Assembly: GCA_033439795.1 (NCBI GenBank)
Contig: JAUTDP010000004.1
Span: 3,720,001 to 3,784,000, forward strand
Reading direction: 5' to 3'
DNA from: Sordaria brevicollis
Taxonomy: Eukaryota; Ascomycota; Sordariomycetes; Sordariales; Sordariaceae
DNA length: 64,000 nt
In this document: piece by piece, positions 1 to 11,999 of the stretch
Layout: the number at the start of each line of letters is the position of its first letter
Position numbering within the stretch: the first letter of the stretch is position 1
The notes under the pieces: generated by a model
The model's database searches: none
Seen by the model: the letters and a program-made list of their open reading frames with translations, nothing else
Told to the model about the DNA's origin: nothing
Made by a program: the position numbers and the translations under genes

Positions 1-689
1 CATACCCAAACACGTGCAAAATCTGTTAGCGACAGGAGTCTCAAGGTCAAATGCTACCTACTGAAGCGTCTCATGTTCCAGACCCCTGGACCCCTGATTT
101 CCTCACAAGTGTCAGAATCCTTGGCGCCCCGGAGATCCGAAGCGTCCTGTCCCCAGCTTCGCTTCCAGATTCCGACGATGTCATTCATCGCCATTGCTTC
201 ATCCAGATTCACGTAAGACGCCTCCATGCTCTTACATCAAGGGCCTCCCATCGACCAGTGTCACAAAGCCCTGCTATAATTGCAGCGGATAAGGAGCCTT
301 CCGAGCTTTCCACGGGGTCACGGCCGAGGCCAAGTACACGTCTAGCCATTGTAAAGGTCAGTGTTAACGCTGTGCGGTGCTTTCGCCGGCCGCCTAGCGG
401 CAGCGCTCGAGCTTTTGTCTGGTGCTGGGGTTGCTGACCTTGTCCTTCTTGGTGTGTGATAAGATAGCAACACTTTGTAAACACTCCAAGGATTCTTGCC
501 CTTCCATCCACTCCCGAGACCTCACCAAAAGTCTCAAGCCTCAGGAACAGCTAAGGGCTCCTTGAAACATCTTGGAAAAGGGTCCTCCATGGTTACTGCG
601 ACGAGAAACAAAGTGTAACTAGGCGCTGGGGTGGTGGTCATTCATGGCCGTGGCGGAAGATGCTGGGACCGGGAGGAGGACAAAGACAT
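1..689. other. Upstream intergenic DNA, no gene seen
   Basis: Normal base composition with CA and TG present, so not RIP-mutated. Short open frames occur on both strands, but none has a signal peptide, a recognisable domain or a consistent splice pattern. The right part is presumably promoter of the cupredoxin gene starting at 950. Confidence 0.5.
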
Positions 690-697
690 TATATAAA
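690..697 (+). promoter_or_regulatory. TATA box of the small cupredoxin gene
   Basis: TATATAAA lies about 253 bp upstream of the ATG at 950. It is followed by a pyrimidine- and CAA-rich leader without a strong upstream start in a good context, which fits a long 5' UTR and a well-expressed secreted-protein gene. Position and consensus are seen; use is inferred. Confidence 0.55.
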
Positions 698-949
698 GAG
701 AGCAAGACACTTCCCTCCATCTGTTCTTGTTTCCATCATCAAACCAACTCAAACCAGCGCAAATACACTCAAAACCATACATCCCCGGAGGATCTTCATT
801 TCAAAACAACCCGTTTCGTGTTCTTCAACCTTTATTTCCCATTTCAGTCTTTTGATACCTGCTCAAACTCGCTCACTCACGACACCCTAATCCATACCAA
901 CAAACAAACAACAATCTTTCCAACCACCCACAAGATCACACAAGTCAAG

Positions 950-1686
950 ATGCCTTCTCTCAGCAACATCCTCGTCGCCGCCACCCTGGTCCTCTCCTCC
1001 GCCGTCTCCGCCAAGACCATCCCCATCAAGGTCGGCGAGTCCGGTCTCACCTTCGAGCCCGAGAACATCAAGGCCGACGTTGGCGATGTTCTGGAGTTCT
1101 GGTTCTACGCCAAGAACCACTCCATCGTCACTTCCACGGCCGCTAAGCCTTGCGAGCCCAAGACCGAGAACGGTTTCTTCTCCGGTTTCTTCCCCGTTGC
1201 CGAGGCCGGTGTTGCTTCTGTACGTTTTTCCTCTTCCATCTCTCATCAACAGCAGAAGACATAAGTATTCTAACAGCCCCTTCACAGGAAAACGTCTTCC
1301 GCGTCACCGTCAACTCCACCGCCCCCCTCTGGTACTACTGCTCCCAAGGCAAGCACTGCCAAAACGGCATGGTCGGCGCCGTCAACGCCAAGAGTGAGGA
1401 CGACTTCGACAAGTTCAAGAAGGCTGCCGCCTCCGCTTCCAGCAACGTAACTCCCGCCGGTGGTGTCTTTGGCGGTTCCGTCGCCAAGGCCTCTTCCTCT
1501 TCTGGCGGCTCGGGCTCTGGCTCCGGGTCCTCTTCTACCACCCTCGTTGCTGTCCCCAGCAGCACCGCCTCTGGTACCGCCTCTGGTGCTTCGTCTACTG
1601 CCAGCGCCCCTCCTGATAGCGGCGCCGGTGCTGTTGGTGTCTCTTTTGGTGTGCTTGTTGCTGCCCTTGGGTTTGCTCTTGCTTAA
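950..1686 (+). CDS. Small secreted cupredoxin, probable GPI-anchored serine-rich surface protein
   Basis: Two exons, 950-1219 and 1288-1686, give 222 aa. The 68-nt intron has donor GTACGT, branch CTAAC and acceptor CAG, phase 0. The start at 950 (context AAGATG) is chosen because a signal peptide follows at once (residues 1-21, ending AVSA). Residues about 22-125 form a plastocyanin-like cupredoxin fold. Candidate type 1 copper ligands are all present: His57 (KNHSIV), Cys108, His113 and Met118 in YYCSQGKHCQNGM; Cys68 and Cys114 could pair. The rest is a Ser/Gly/Thr-rich stalk ending in a hydrophobic tail (VGVSFGVLVAALGFALA) typical of a GPI signal. The family is known in fungi as extracellular serine-rich cupredoxin proteins of the wall or surface; no enzymatic role is established. 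It lies convergent with the double-cupredoxin gene at 2523-4776, and the two share the His57/Cys68 register, which suggests common origin. Confidence 0.88.
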
Positions 1687-2522
1687 GTGCCTGGTTGGCT
1701 TCTGTCAGGTTGGTTATGGATATGGTGGTCTTTTCATGAACTGCATTGGATCGGGAAGGACATCAGCATATAAACAAAACGGTGCTTTGAGGATTCCTTC
1801 TCCCTGGTGGAGAACGGATGGATGTATGCTAGTAATGTGTTATTTGAACTGGTTCTGAGCATTTTGGTCCTTTCCCGCCTTCTTGCTTTGAGTGCTGTGC
1901 TTTTGAGCGTGCATTGTTGGGCGGTCGTTGAACGATTGTACCGGTATATATATATTCCAATGCTGCTGTGCCTGTTAGCTCGGTACCTGTTTGTAGCTGT
2001 CCCAGAAGCTATATAGACGGAGTAAAATAGGAAATTGAAATCTGGTAAGGCATTTCAATGCTCCAAAAATACCTATTTAAAGCTTCATTATGCCTTAAAA
2101 CTAGAGTAAAAGACATCAGTAAGATGTAAAAAGGGCTGTTGGAATTGACCAGAAGCCCCAAGTGGAAGCTAACAAATAAACCAGTACTGAATTGTATAAT
2201 AATATGATAAAGCGTTACTTGATGTTTTAACTCACTGATAAATGGCGGATGAAGCATCACTGTACAAGAGAAGTTAGTGTGAAGAGTATTGGGGTTTATA
2301 CACCTGATCCGGTAAAGGGTATACAATTATTTGGTTAAAGTAACCTAATGAATCCGTCTTTGATGGTGAACTTGTTCTCTTAAATTGATTTAATTAATAC
2401 TAAACCGAACGCCTCTACGCCATATTATTCCAATAATTCGAAGCTAGAAACAAAAGTATAACCCAAAACAATCATGTCATCAAAAGTTCCCTCCTCGGTT
2501 TGTTTCCTCCCTGAGAGTGAGA
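1687..2522. other. Intergenic DNA between convergent cupredoxin genes
   Basis: Shared 3' region of two convergent genes. The part from about 2000 to 2480 is AT-rich, but CA and TG are retained, so it is not RIP-mutated. It presumably holds both 3' UTRs and polyadenylation signals. No further gene seen. Confidence 0.6.
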
Positions 2523-4776
2523 TCACACAATCTCCTTATCAAACCCAACATCAATCTCCCCCGACGGGTTACTCGTCCACACAATCTGCGGCCCAGCAAC
2601 CGTGACATCCTCCAGCTCGCTCAGCCCAACCGTATTATCATTCACCACCGCGATCCACACATAGCCAAACATATTCTCCGGCACCTCCGCCACCTTGCTC
2701 TTCACATCCAGCTTCGTATACTCGTACGTTCCCCACGGTCCAACCCACGCAACCCAGTATTCCTCACCATTACCCTTTCCACCCTCGGCATCAGCCGGGA
2801 CCGTATAGTTCAGCGTAACTTTCAGAGCCCTTTCATGCGAATCAGCACCCGAAAGCTCCTTATCGACAACCTCAAGCGGCGCAAACAGCTTATCGGGCAT
2901 ATCCTTGATCTTGCCTGCTTCGTCGCCAGGGCAGCTCTCAACAAAGTGCGTCATGGCATAACTCCACGCCAGCTCAAGAGGTAGCAACACTTCCCTAGGC
3001 GCAGCAGCAGCGTTCTTGTTCTGGATCATGTTGATAACGGCTGACATGCGGCTCTTGGCGCCAACTTCCGTGACCAAAGCCGGCAAGAACCAGGCGTCGC
3101 CGCTTTGGGCGAGGAGGGAGCTGACGTCGGCGAGCGCGCCGATCTCGAGCTTGAGCAGCACGAGGGAGGCGATGACGTACTCGTCGATTTCGTTACCCTG
3201 GGGGAGCTTGAGGGTGCAGGCTGTGTCGTTGAAGGTTTGTCCAACAGAGAAATGGTTGAGAGTGTCCTCGAGGGTTTGGTAGTGCACGGAGATTTGGGCG
3301 CTCATGCTTTGGATCATGGAGACGAGACTGTCGGGGTAGATACCCTGCCATTCCCCGTCTTTGGCGATCTTCTTGTACCAGGCGTAGAGGGTCTCGCCGA
3401 GGATGCGGTCCATGAGCTTCAGGACTTGGAGGAAGGCGATGGTTTCGTCGGAGATTTCGGAGGGGTAGGCGTAGTGGCCGGGCTTGGAGCCGCCGGCTGC
3501 GGTGTTGATGTAGATGGAGGAGTTTGTATTGTCTTTGGAGCCGGAGATGTACTTGTTGGAGTGTCCGCCAGTTTCGGCTGATTCTGTGGGGGCAGCGGTT
3601 GCAGCTGTTGAGGTGGCGCTGCTGGTTGTCTCGTTGGTTTCGGCATCAAGGAGTGTCGGGTCGATCAGAGTAACTGGGATGATCAGGTTGGGTCCGTCGT
3701 AGACGGGATTAATGAGTCCGTCAACGACAGCAACACCGCCAATGGGAGCATAATCTGGGATTTCGCTCTTTTCGACATTCGCAGCTTTGGCAGCAAAGGC
3801 TTCGAGGGTGTTGTTTCCTTTGGAGGGGCTGCGCAAAGACTGTCAGTAAAAAGTCCATCTTGCAATCACAATACCATTGTTGGTTAGGTAATGAACTTAC
3901 GCATTAATGCTTCCCACCATGCCAGATTGACAGTTCTTGCCATTGGCGTCATATAACCATATCGGCCTGGTGTGCGGCGGAACCAGGACGTTGAAGACGG
4001 CATCAAAATCATCGTCCTCAACCGGGATGAAGCCACTGCTGAACCCTCCCTCAATGGGCACGCAAGGCTTGTCAAAGCTTGCCTCAACGACAGAGTGTTC
4101 CTTCCCATGAAATTTGAACTGAATGATGGTTCCGGGGGGCTCCTTGATCTCTTTGGGAGTGAACTCGTTCTTTCCATCTTTGCCGACGTCAACGTGCATT
4201 CTGCGGAATCCCCAAGCTGAGCGCGGGCTATCCGGTGAAACGTTCGCTTTGGCTTTGGCGGCTGAATTCTTGTACTCATCCAGTTTCTTGGACTCGCTAA
4301 TGATGAGAGTCAGCATCCCTTCCATACTAGGTATCCTGTCACCTTCAGACTTACACATTGATGCCATGCACCATACCAGATTGGCAGTGGTTCCCTTGAC
4401 TGCAGTACACCCATTTCGGTTTGGTGTCCTTGATATTGATGGTGAACGTGGTTCTCGAGGGTTCATTTGGTGATGAAGTTGGCACGAAGCCAGAGAAGAA
4501 GCCGTCTCCCAGAGGCTGGCATGGCTTGTCAAAGCTTGACTGTACGACTGAATGGTTCTGTGAGGATGTTAGCTCATTGCTCCTTCTTTTCTTCCTGCTC
4601 TCTCTGCTTACCTTTGAGAAGAACTGATACTCCACTGTATCACCAACAGCTGCCTTCAAGGTTTCTGGAACAAATTGAAGCTTCTCGTTCTGGCCAACTT
4701 TGACAACGTGGTGGGCACCCTGGGCAATGGATGCCAGCAGGGGAAGGGGTAGCAAGAGCCAAGATGAAGACCACAT
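2523..4776 (-). CDS. Secreted protein with two cupredoxin domains and a ferritin-like domain
   Basis: Four exons on the minus strand: 4776-4612, 4557-4355, 4296-3901 and 3828-2523, giving 689 aa. Introns are 54, 58 and 72 nt with GTAAGC/GTAAGT donors, GCTAAC, CTGAC-type branches and CAG/TAG/CAG acceptors. Residues 1-20 are a signal peptide (ends IAQG). Cupredoxin domain 1 (about 21-122) keeps His57, Cys107, His112 and Met117. Cupredoxin domain 2 (about 150-253) keeps His190, Cys201, Cys245 and Met249, but the ligand Cys is Asp239 and the ligand His is Asn244, so canonical type 1 copper binding looks lost. A Ser/Thr-rich linker (about 315-365) leads to an alpha-helical region (about 376-560) with E-x-G and E-rich helix patterns resembling the fungal ferritin-like domain (PF13668/Rds1 type); this call is tentative. 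No GPI tail seen. A LINE is inserted 215 bp upstream of the ATG. Confidence 0.8.
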
Positions 4777-4971
4777 CTTGAAGTGTCTCTGTTCGAACTG
4801 TCTTAGGAAATGGTATTGCCGAAACGAAAAGAAACGTCTTAGAGATTGTATATGAATAACTCCACCAGACCTCGGGGGTGAGGAAATGTTTAATATCATA
4901 TCTTTCTTCCACAGAAAGAGGCAGCGCAACAAAACAAAAATATGAGTGCCTGATAGGGTCCCTGCCGTAGT

Positions 4972-4991
4972 ACAGGACCCCTTGGCCATCC
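4972..4991. repeat. Left target-site duplication of the LINE
   Basis: ACAGGACCCCTTGGCCATCC here matches 31611-31630 at 19 of 20 positions (the single difference is C versus G, not a RIP-type change). The two copies exactly bracket the AT-rich block, and the right copy directly follows the LINE's (TAA)6 tail. This is the expected product of target-primed reverse transcription. Confidence 0.85.
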
Positions 4992-6062
4992 TTCCTCCTG
5001 CAACCCAAAGTCTTGGCGCTAAGTGTTAGTGCTAACGCTGCGGCCGCCCGTAAAAACCTTAATACCCCCGAAAATTACCGTTTTCCAATCGATTCTTTAA
5101 TAACGATAACGACGAAATATCTACGCCTACGCCTTCCGGGGCCCCTAAAACGAATCCGCCTATAATATTCTATACGGCTTTACTATAGGTATTAGTTTAT
5201 ACGCTTACCTTGCCTTTTACAACGGCGTAATTGGCTAAAAGGGCCCGTACTATAAACGAAGAAGGCTATCCCGCCCCCTAATAATCTCCTTCCGCCTCCG
5301 GTTTTATTACCCTTAATTTTTTTAAAGAAATAATTAATTTGAATATTAACGATATTAGAGTTAAGGTTAAAATCCTCGAGGCCTTTTCCGCCGCCTTCGA
5401 TAATTAATTTAATTATTTCCTCTCCCTTTTTTCCGCCTATTCCCGCGAGGTTTTTAAATTCGTACGGACTATTAAAATTATTTTCGAAAATTTTAAATCC
5501 TTATAATTTACCCTCGTAGTAAGTAATTAAATTATTATTTTCGCCGATATTATTTATAAAATTATAAAATTTACTCCCCTATTTTCTAATTCTATTTTTT
5601 ACGCTTTTTCCTATTCCCATTCTTATAGTAGATCCGTTATAACCCTACTTCCCCCCCCCGCCGCTTTTTAAAGTAATGGCCGTATTTTTCTCCACTTTAA
5701 TAAGGATTTTCCTTTTAATAATAATAATATTTTTACTATTCGTAAAAAAGTATAAAATTTTTTATACCTAAAATTTACCGATATTATTAGTTATTAGAAA
5801 GTTTTTACTAATTTCGCTCTTCGTTCCCGGAACGCTAAAGTCCGTTAAAAACTCTTTAATAAAATTAACGAAATCGGGTCCCGCTTTAAATGCCTTAAAA
5901 TTAAGGACCCTAAGAAATAATATATTTACGTAATTGAAAATATATTTATAACGATACGTATTAGTATTATTTTTATTAATACGATTATTTTAATTCGTAA
6001 TAAAATTATTGATTAAATTTTTAAAACCCTTATTTCCTTCTATTATATTTAAGATTATATCT

Positions 6063-6069
6063 TTAATAT
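6063..6069. repeat. Left flank of the 13.4-kb LTR element (candidate target-site duplication)
   Basis: TTAATAT directly precedes the TG of the left LTR and recurs directly after the CA of the right LTR (19486-19492). Seven bases is longer than the usual 4-6 for gypsy elements. A 5-bp duplication plus chance matching in AT-rich DNA is possible. Confidence 0.6.
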
Positions 6070-6540
6070 TGATTTGGACCAAAAACCACACCACAAAGGA
6101 AACAGAGCCTACACTACACACTCATAGCGAAGGACTGAACCAATCTGGGGATCTTTGCTTAGGAAACGTAAATAGGGTTAATAATTCTTAACCTTACTAC
6201 TATAAGAAGAAGAGTAAGAGTAAAATAAAGCTTTACCCTTATTATCTTTTTCAAATAGGAGTAAATTTATTAGTTAATTCTCTTAGAAATTTTTAAGGGG
6301 GTTATTTAATAATTTTATAGAAAAGGTTCTTTAGGTGAAAAAAATAAAATTATTATCCTCTTTAATTCTCCCTCTTACTTTCCTTAATCGAAGGAGGGAG
6401 AAGCCTCCCCCTTTTATCCTTTTTTCAAATATAAGCTCCGAATTTTCTAGAAGGAAGGAGGTATAAATTTATATTTACCTTACTATCTATTACTTAAATA
6501 ATTATTTATATATTTAAGTAAATAATAATTTCGCCCTATA
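6070..6540 (-). repeat. Left LTR (3' LTR) of the 13.4-kb gypsy element
   Basis: 471 bp, the same length as its partner at 19015-19485, alignable without gaps. It starts TGATTTGG on the plus strand and ends TA where the partner has CA. The first part (about 6080-6165) keeps many CA dinucleotides, while the rest is heavily RIP-mutated; the partner shows the opposite pattern. Confidence 0.88.
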
Positions 6541-9500
6541 TTATACTTCCTTTCGAATATTTTTTATACCGTCCTAAGTAAAAATACTCGTATAATAAAA
6601 ATCTTCCTTCCTAAAATATAAGAATTAAATTAAAAAAAAGATATCCGAAATAAAATAAAAAAAAATAATTAATTTTTTACGTATAAATTACTTCTAGCGC
6701 TTATTAGCCCTCTCTTCCTTTCTCTCTTTAATTAAACGTTTCTTTAAAACTTTACGTTTAGCTTTTTCTTTTATATTTAATCCCGCTTTATTAACCGTAT
6801 ATCCTACATCGATTACCGTTTAAATAATGCTTATATTTACTTTATTTTTAAAAAGGATTAATTAAATTATTTTATTATTTAATATCTTAATAAATTTAGT
6901 TTTAATTACTAATTTACCTTTATTATAAAATTTTAAGCTTTAGGGAAAATTTTTAAAAACCGAAAAGGGTTTAAAGAGGATAAAATAATTAATTAAGAAA
7001 TATTCTTTATTAATTTATATCGAAATAATAAAATCGTTTTATTACTTTTTTATTACCCTCTTCTTTTTCGGCCGTAGGGGTTAATTAATTATAATCTCTT
7101 TTTTAAAAATAACGTTAAGATTGGCCGTTATAATTTAGGCCGGGAATTTTTTTTTTTAGGCGTAAATAATTCTTATAATAAATATAGAAGAGATTTACTC
7201 CCCTTCGTTAACGATTTTAAAGAATTTATCGTCTTTAGAATTAATATTAGGTATAAATATAATAATCTCTTTTTATTTACAATTTTCTTCTCTTAAAAAG
7301 GAGGAAGAAAAAGAAAAGCTATTTAAATTTAATATTAATAGGGAATTGGGAGAAAAGATTTATTATTTTCTTTAGGCGAGGAAGGGTTTCGAGAATTTCC
7401 TTTTAAAGAAATTACGATTTTCGTTATTTTATTAAAAGATATTATAAAAGGCGTTCTAATTTCTTTAAAGGAGATATAAAATATCCTTTTTTCTTTATAA
7501 TAATATAATATTATATTTATTGAAAAATCCGAATATTTTTAACCGAAAAGGCTAATTTAATTTATTATCCTCGCCGTAGAATATTCTAATTCGTCGGAAT
7601 AGATTTATTTCGATCTTTAAATAATTTGTAATATAAATTAATATATAAACGTAATAGATATTTAAAGCATCGTAAATTACGCGTATTTATATATAAATTA
7701 TAATAGATTCGAAGAAATATATTAAATTAATTTAAATTTACGGCCTTTAATAATTTCCCTCCTCCTAATTAATTAATTTTAAATTCCTAATACTATATTT
7801 TCGGTATTAAATTTTAATAAAGAAAATTCGCGTAGCTTCTAAATATTAAAAATTATAAAATTAAACGTAAATTTAACGTAGGAAAAATACTTCGATTTAA
7901 ATAAACTGCTTTTTTAAATTAATAAATTAATTATTAAATTTATAAGTAATAATATATTATTAAGCTAAGGAAAAGTAAATTTTCTTTATACGTTCGTAAT
8001 TATCGAAAGTAAGTACCGAATTATAAATAAATTATCGTTTATTTCTATTATTATAAATTATTAAAATAAAGTATTTATTAATTTATACTAGGATATATTA
8101 TTATTTAATAACTTTAAAGAAATTGGGCAAATTTCCTCTTAGTTTAGGAAATTCTATATTATTATTATTAAATTTATAAGTTTAGGAAGGAATATAAATA
8201 TAATTTTCGAAATTGCGTAGTATATAGGTAAAGGTTATATAAATATTGATATTTTCTACCTAAATTTAGGTATTTATAAAATATTAAAGGTTTATAAAGT
8301 TAAAATAAGTTTACTCCTAAATAAAGCGGTCGGGTTACCGAAAAATAGTAGGCTAATTGATAAATAGGGGAACGTCCCTGTAAATTAATTTTAATAATAC
8401 TTTATTAATTTCGGACTTTATAATAAATAAATATAATAATAATTTTTCCTTATTTAAATATCCGTTTATAATAATTAGGAAGCGCTAATTTAAATAAGGG
8501 GTAAAACTTTATTATTCTTTTTTAATTATTTTAGGGGGGTAAATTTACCCCGCGTATATTTTAATATCCTTTTAATTATAGGTTTACCGTTTTTAAAATT
8601 CGATAATAAATCTTATCTTTTTAAATAATCCTTTAATTTAATAGCGTACTATATTTTTAGCGAAAAGGGTTTATTCCTCCTCTATAAAAACGATTTCCTT
8701 ATTCGAAATTATTTTTAATAAAGGAGTAAATTTATACGAAAGTGAAAAATAAATATTTAATAGGGTAAAGATTTTAGGAGGGAGAAGAAAAGTTTTTTTT
8801 AAAGATTATAACGTTTTCGAAATTAAAAGTATAAGGATATTTAATAAAAAAGGTTATAAAAAATTAATATAAATTTATTTTTTAATAAAAAAAAGTATTA
8901 AAAATCGTAATAAAAGGAAAGAAAAATCTCCTACCCTACGACGTATTAAAATCTTTTTATCGTCGTAAGAATTTTTTACTTTTTATATAGGTCTATATTA
9001 TTTTAAAATTATTATTAATATTATAAATATTTTTTTACTATTATATTGCCCGAAAAATACTTTTGGGTTTAAATATTTATTCGTCCGAATATTTTTTCGC
9101 GTCCGGATTTTATTCTTATTAATTATTCCGTTTTCGTTATTTAAGTAATTTATTTAAATAATTAAAGAAGGAATTAAAATTTCCCTTTTTAACCGATAAA
9201 TAAATTTATACTATTCTTTTCTACCTTATCCGCTTCCCTTCGTTTAAAAATTTCTTTTCCTCTAAATAATATTATATAAATTCGCTTCCTCTATTAAAAT
9301 ATTATAATTAAATTTAAAAATATTACGAAAAATCCCATTTAGGAAGAGATTTAACGCTTTAAAATATTTATTAATTAATAGAAGAAACTTTTTTTTAATA
9401 TAAATTTCGGCGAATATATTATTATTATAGGTAAATATTTTTTAATTCCGGCCCTTTATAATCTTATCCCTAATTTCCTTTTAATTATTCAGAATAATCC

Positions 9501-11000
9501 TTATTATATAAACGCCTATTTTAATAAAAAGAAATAATTCTTTAATAAAATTTATATTTATTAAAGCCGCGAATTCGTTAATAATTAATTTTAAAGAATA
9601 TTTATAAATATAAATACCGAAGTCTTTTTTTTTAGGGTAAAAATTTTTACTATTATTTATCCTCCCTTTATTAATTCGCTCTATTTTAAATAAGTTTTAT
9701 TAAAATTTTTTAAATAAATTAAGAATTTAATAGAAGAATTCTACTTAATAAATTAATATTAGCGTATTATCTTTAAATATTTTAATAAATATAATTTCGA
9801 TATTGAAGAATATTAACGCATTTTTATTAAAAAGAAAGGAAATTAGCCCTTAAATTACTATAGCGCTTATATACGTATTAAAAAAGAACGTATCCTTAAT
9901 TTATTTATTTAAATATATAATTCCTTATACAAATTTATTCTTCTTCTTTTTTTATTTTCCTTTATTAATTAATTTCTTCCTTTTAAAAATTAGTTCTTTT
10001 GTACTAATTATACTAAATAAATTTAAAAATCGTATATTTTAATCTTTATTTATAATAACGAATAAAAGTCCTTTAACGTTTAATCTTTTTTTATAAATTA
10101 TATTTCTATATTAGGAGATATTAAAGGAAATATATATAGGAATTGCGTTTAAAATATTAAATAAATAAATTAATATACTTATTCGAATTATTCTAAAAAG
10201 GAATTTCAATTTAAATTTCGTAAAGACGCTATATTATAGCCTCTTATCGAAGTTTTAGTTAGTAATTATAATATTAGTAGCCCTATTTTAATAATCGATA
10301 ATATATTTAAGAATTATTAATAAAGAGTAAATCGGCGCGTATTTAATAATTTTAAAAATTAGGCCGAATATATTTAATTTAAATACGAATAATTAAGTAT
10401 AAAAGGAAAAGGTTTAAATATTTATAATAATTATATTAAAATTAATATTATATATAATAACGAAAATACTTTTAATATTATTAATATAAATCGGCTTTCG
10501 AAGGATAATAATAATTTAAATAAAGAAAATAAATCCTATAATAAGGGTAGCGGAGAAATTAGCAAAGATAAAGAGCCTATTCGTAAGAAAATAAAATTCG
10601 AAATTAGCGTCGAAAATATTGAAATTAAAGGAGGAATTAATTAATAGGTTTTTAGTAAAGGGGTTATTAAAAGTAGTAATTTTAAAAATAGCGAAAATAA
10701 AGAAAATAATATTATTATTATTATTAAAAAAGAAGGAAAGGGTATTATTATTCCTTTTAAAAAGAATAATAAAAATAAATTAACGTTATAAATATAAATT
10801 AGTACTTTTTATATAGAATATAAAATTTTTTCGGCGAAAAATTTCTTAATAAATAAAATAAGTATAAAATAAGTAAATAATAAAAAAAAATAATCTCCCT
10901 TTAATATTTCCCTTTTACTTTAGTATTTAATCTTTCCTTTAAAAGTAATTAAAACTCCGAACGATTACTTTTATTAAAAAATCCCCCCAAAATAAAATAT
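6541..11000. other. Unassigned 3' extension of the 13.4-kb element
   Basis: Heavily RIP-mutated. On the minus strand a lysine/arginine-rich frame seems to end near 6690 (a tail containing KRKVLKKRLIKER). Around 9600-10800 the plus strand instead reads more protein-like, with charged Lys/Glu/Asn-rich stretches. This may be an extra ORF of the LTR element, a captured gene, or another nested element whose ends were not found. No domain recognised. Confidence 0.35.
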
Positions 11001-11999
11001 TAAAAAATAATATAAAACGGTTAAAAGGGTATTAAATTTTTAACGTTAGGGGTATTCTAATTTATTCCAACCCTAAATAGTAATTTCTTAGGAAATTAAA
11101 AATTGAAGTTAGCCTTTAAAGATTATTTATATTACGGAATTTAATAGGGATTTCCTTTAATTAATTAAAAGAAATAAAAGTAAAAACGAATAAATAAAAA
11201 TAAATAATTAAAGGTAAGGATAAAAAACCTAATACGAAAAATAAAAGATATAAAAAAAAAAAAAAGGAATTGGAATTTTTAACCGAGAATAATTAGTAAT
11301 TAAAGAATCGGTTAGGTATAGATCGGTTTGGACGCCGTTCGATTAAAGGTACTTTCGGTAATTCGAAGAAAAATAATATTTATAACGTCCTATAAATATT
11401 AATAATTATTAACTTTATTATATACCCTCTATTTATAATTTAAAATTAATTAAAATTATTTTTAAATTAAGGCTAAATTTTCTCCCCTTTTATAATATTT
11501 AATTATATTTTAAGTTAATTTTTAATTAAAGCCTATTTCTCCGGAAGCCTTCTTATTAAAATAATTATTTCGATTAAAAATTTTTTAAAATTTTAGCGTA
11601 TCCTTTTATTAAAAGTCTTTATTCGAATTCCTTTAATAAATATTAATTAAAATTCTTCTATTCTTAAAAGTCTTTTAGGAATTACTTCTACGATTTTTCT
11701 ATTATTAATTAAACCCCGAATAAATCCCTCCTTAGGATTAATCGATTCTTATAAGCTTTTTATCGGATTTTTAGTATTTAATATTATTCTATTTTTAATT
11801 ACGAATTTTTTAATATTTTTAGCGCTTACCGGCTTCTTTAAAAGGATTCTATTAAAAGTATTTAAATAATAAATACTATCCGAGGAGGAAATTTAGTATA
11901 TATAATAAGGACCCTCCTAATAGTAAGTTAATTTCCGTATAGAATTTATATTTACCCTTTTAATATTATTATATTTTAAAATAAAGTTTCTAACCTCGA

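Noticed and set aside
51..511. Overlapping open frames on both strands near the left end
   Set aside because: Arg/Ser/Pro-rich in both directions with no family resemblance; ordinary GC-rich chance frames.
6009..6191. 60-codon open frame in the first AT-rich block
   Set aside because: It spans the LINE/LTR junction and is open only because this part of the left LTR escaped RIP; the same stretch is mutated in the right LTR.
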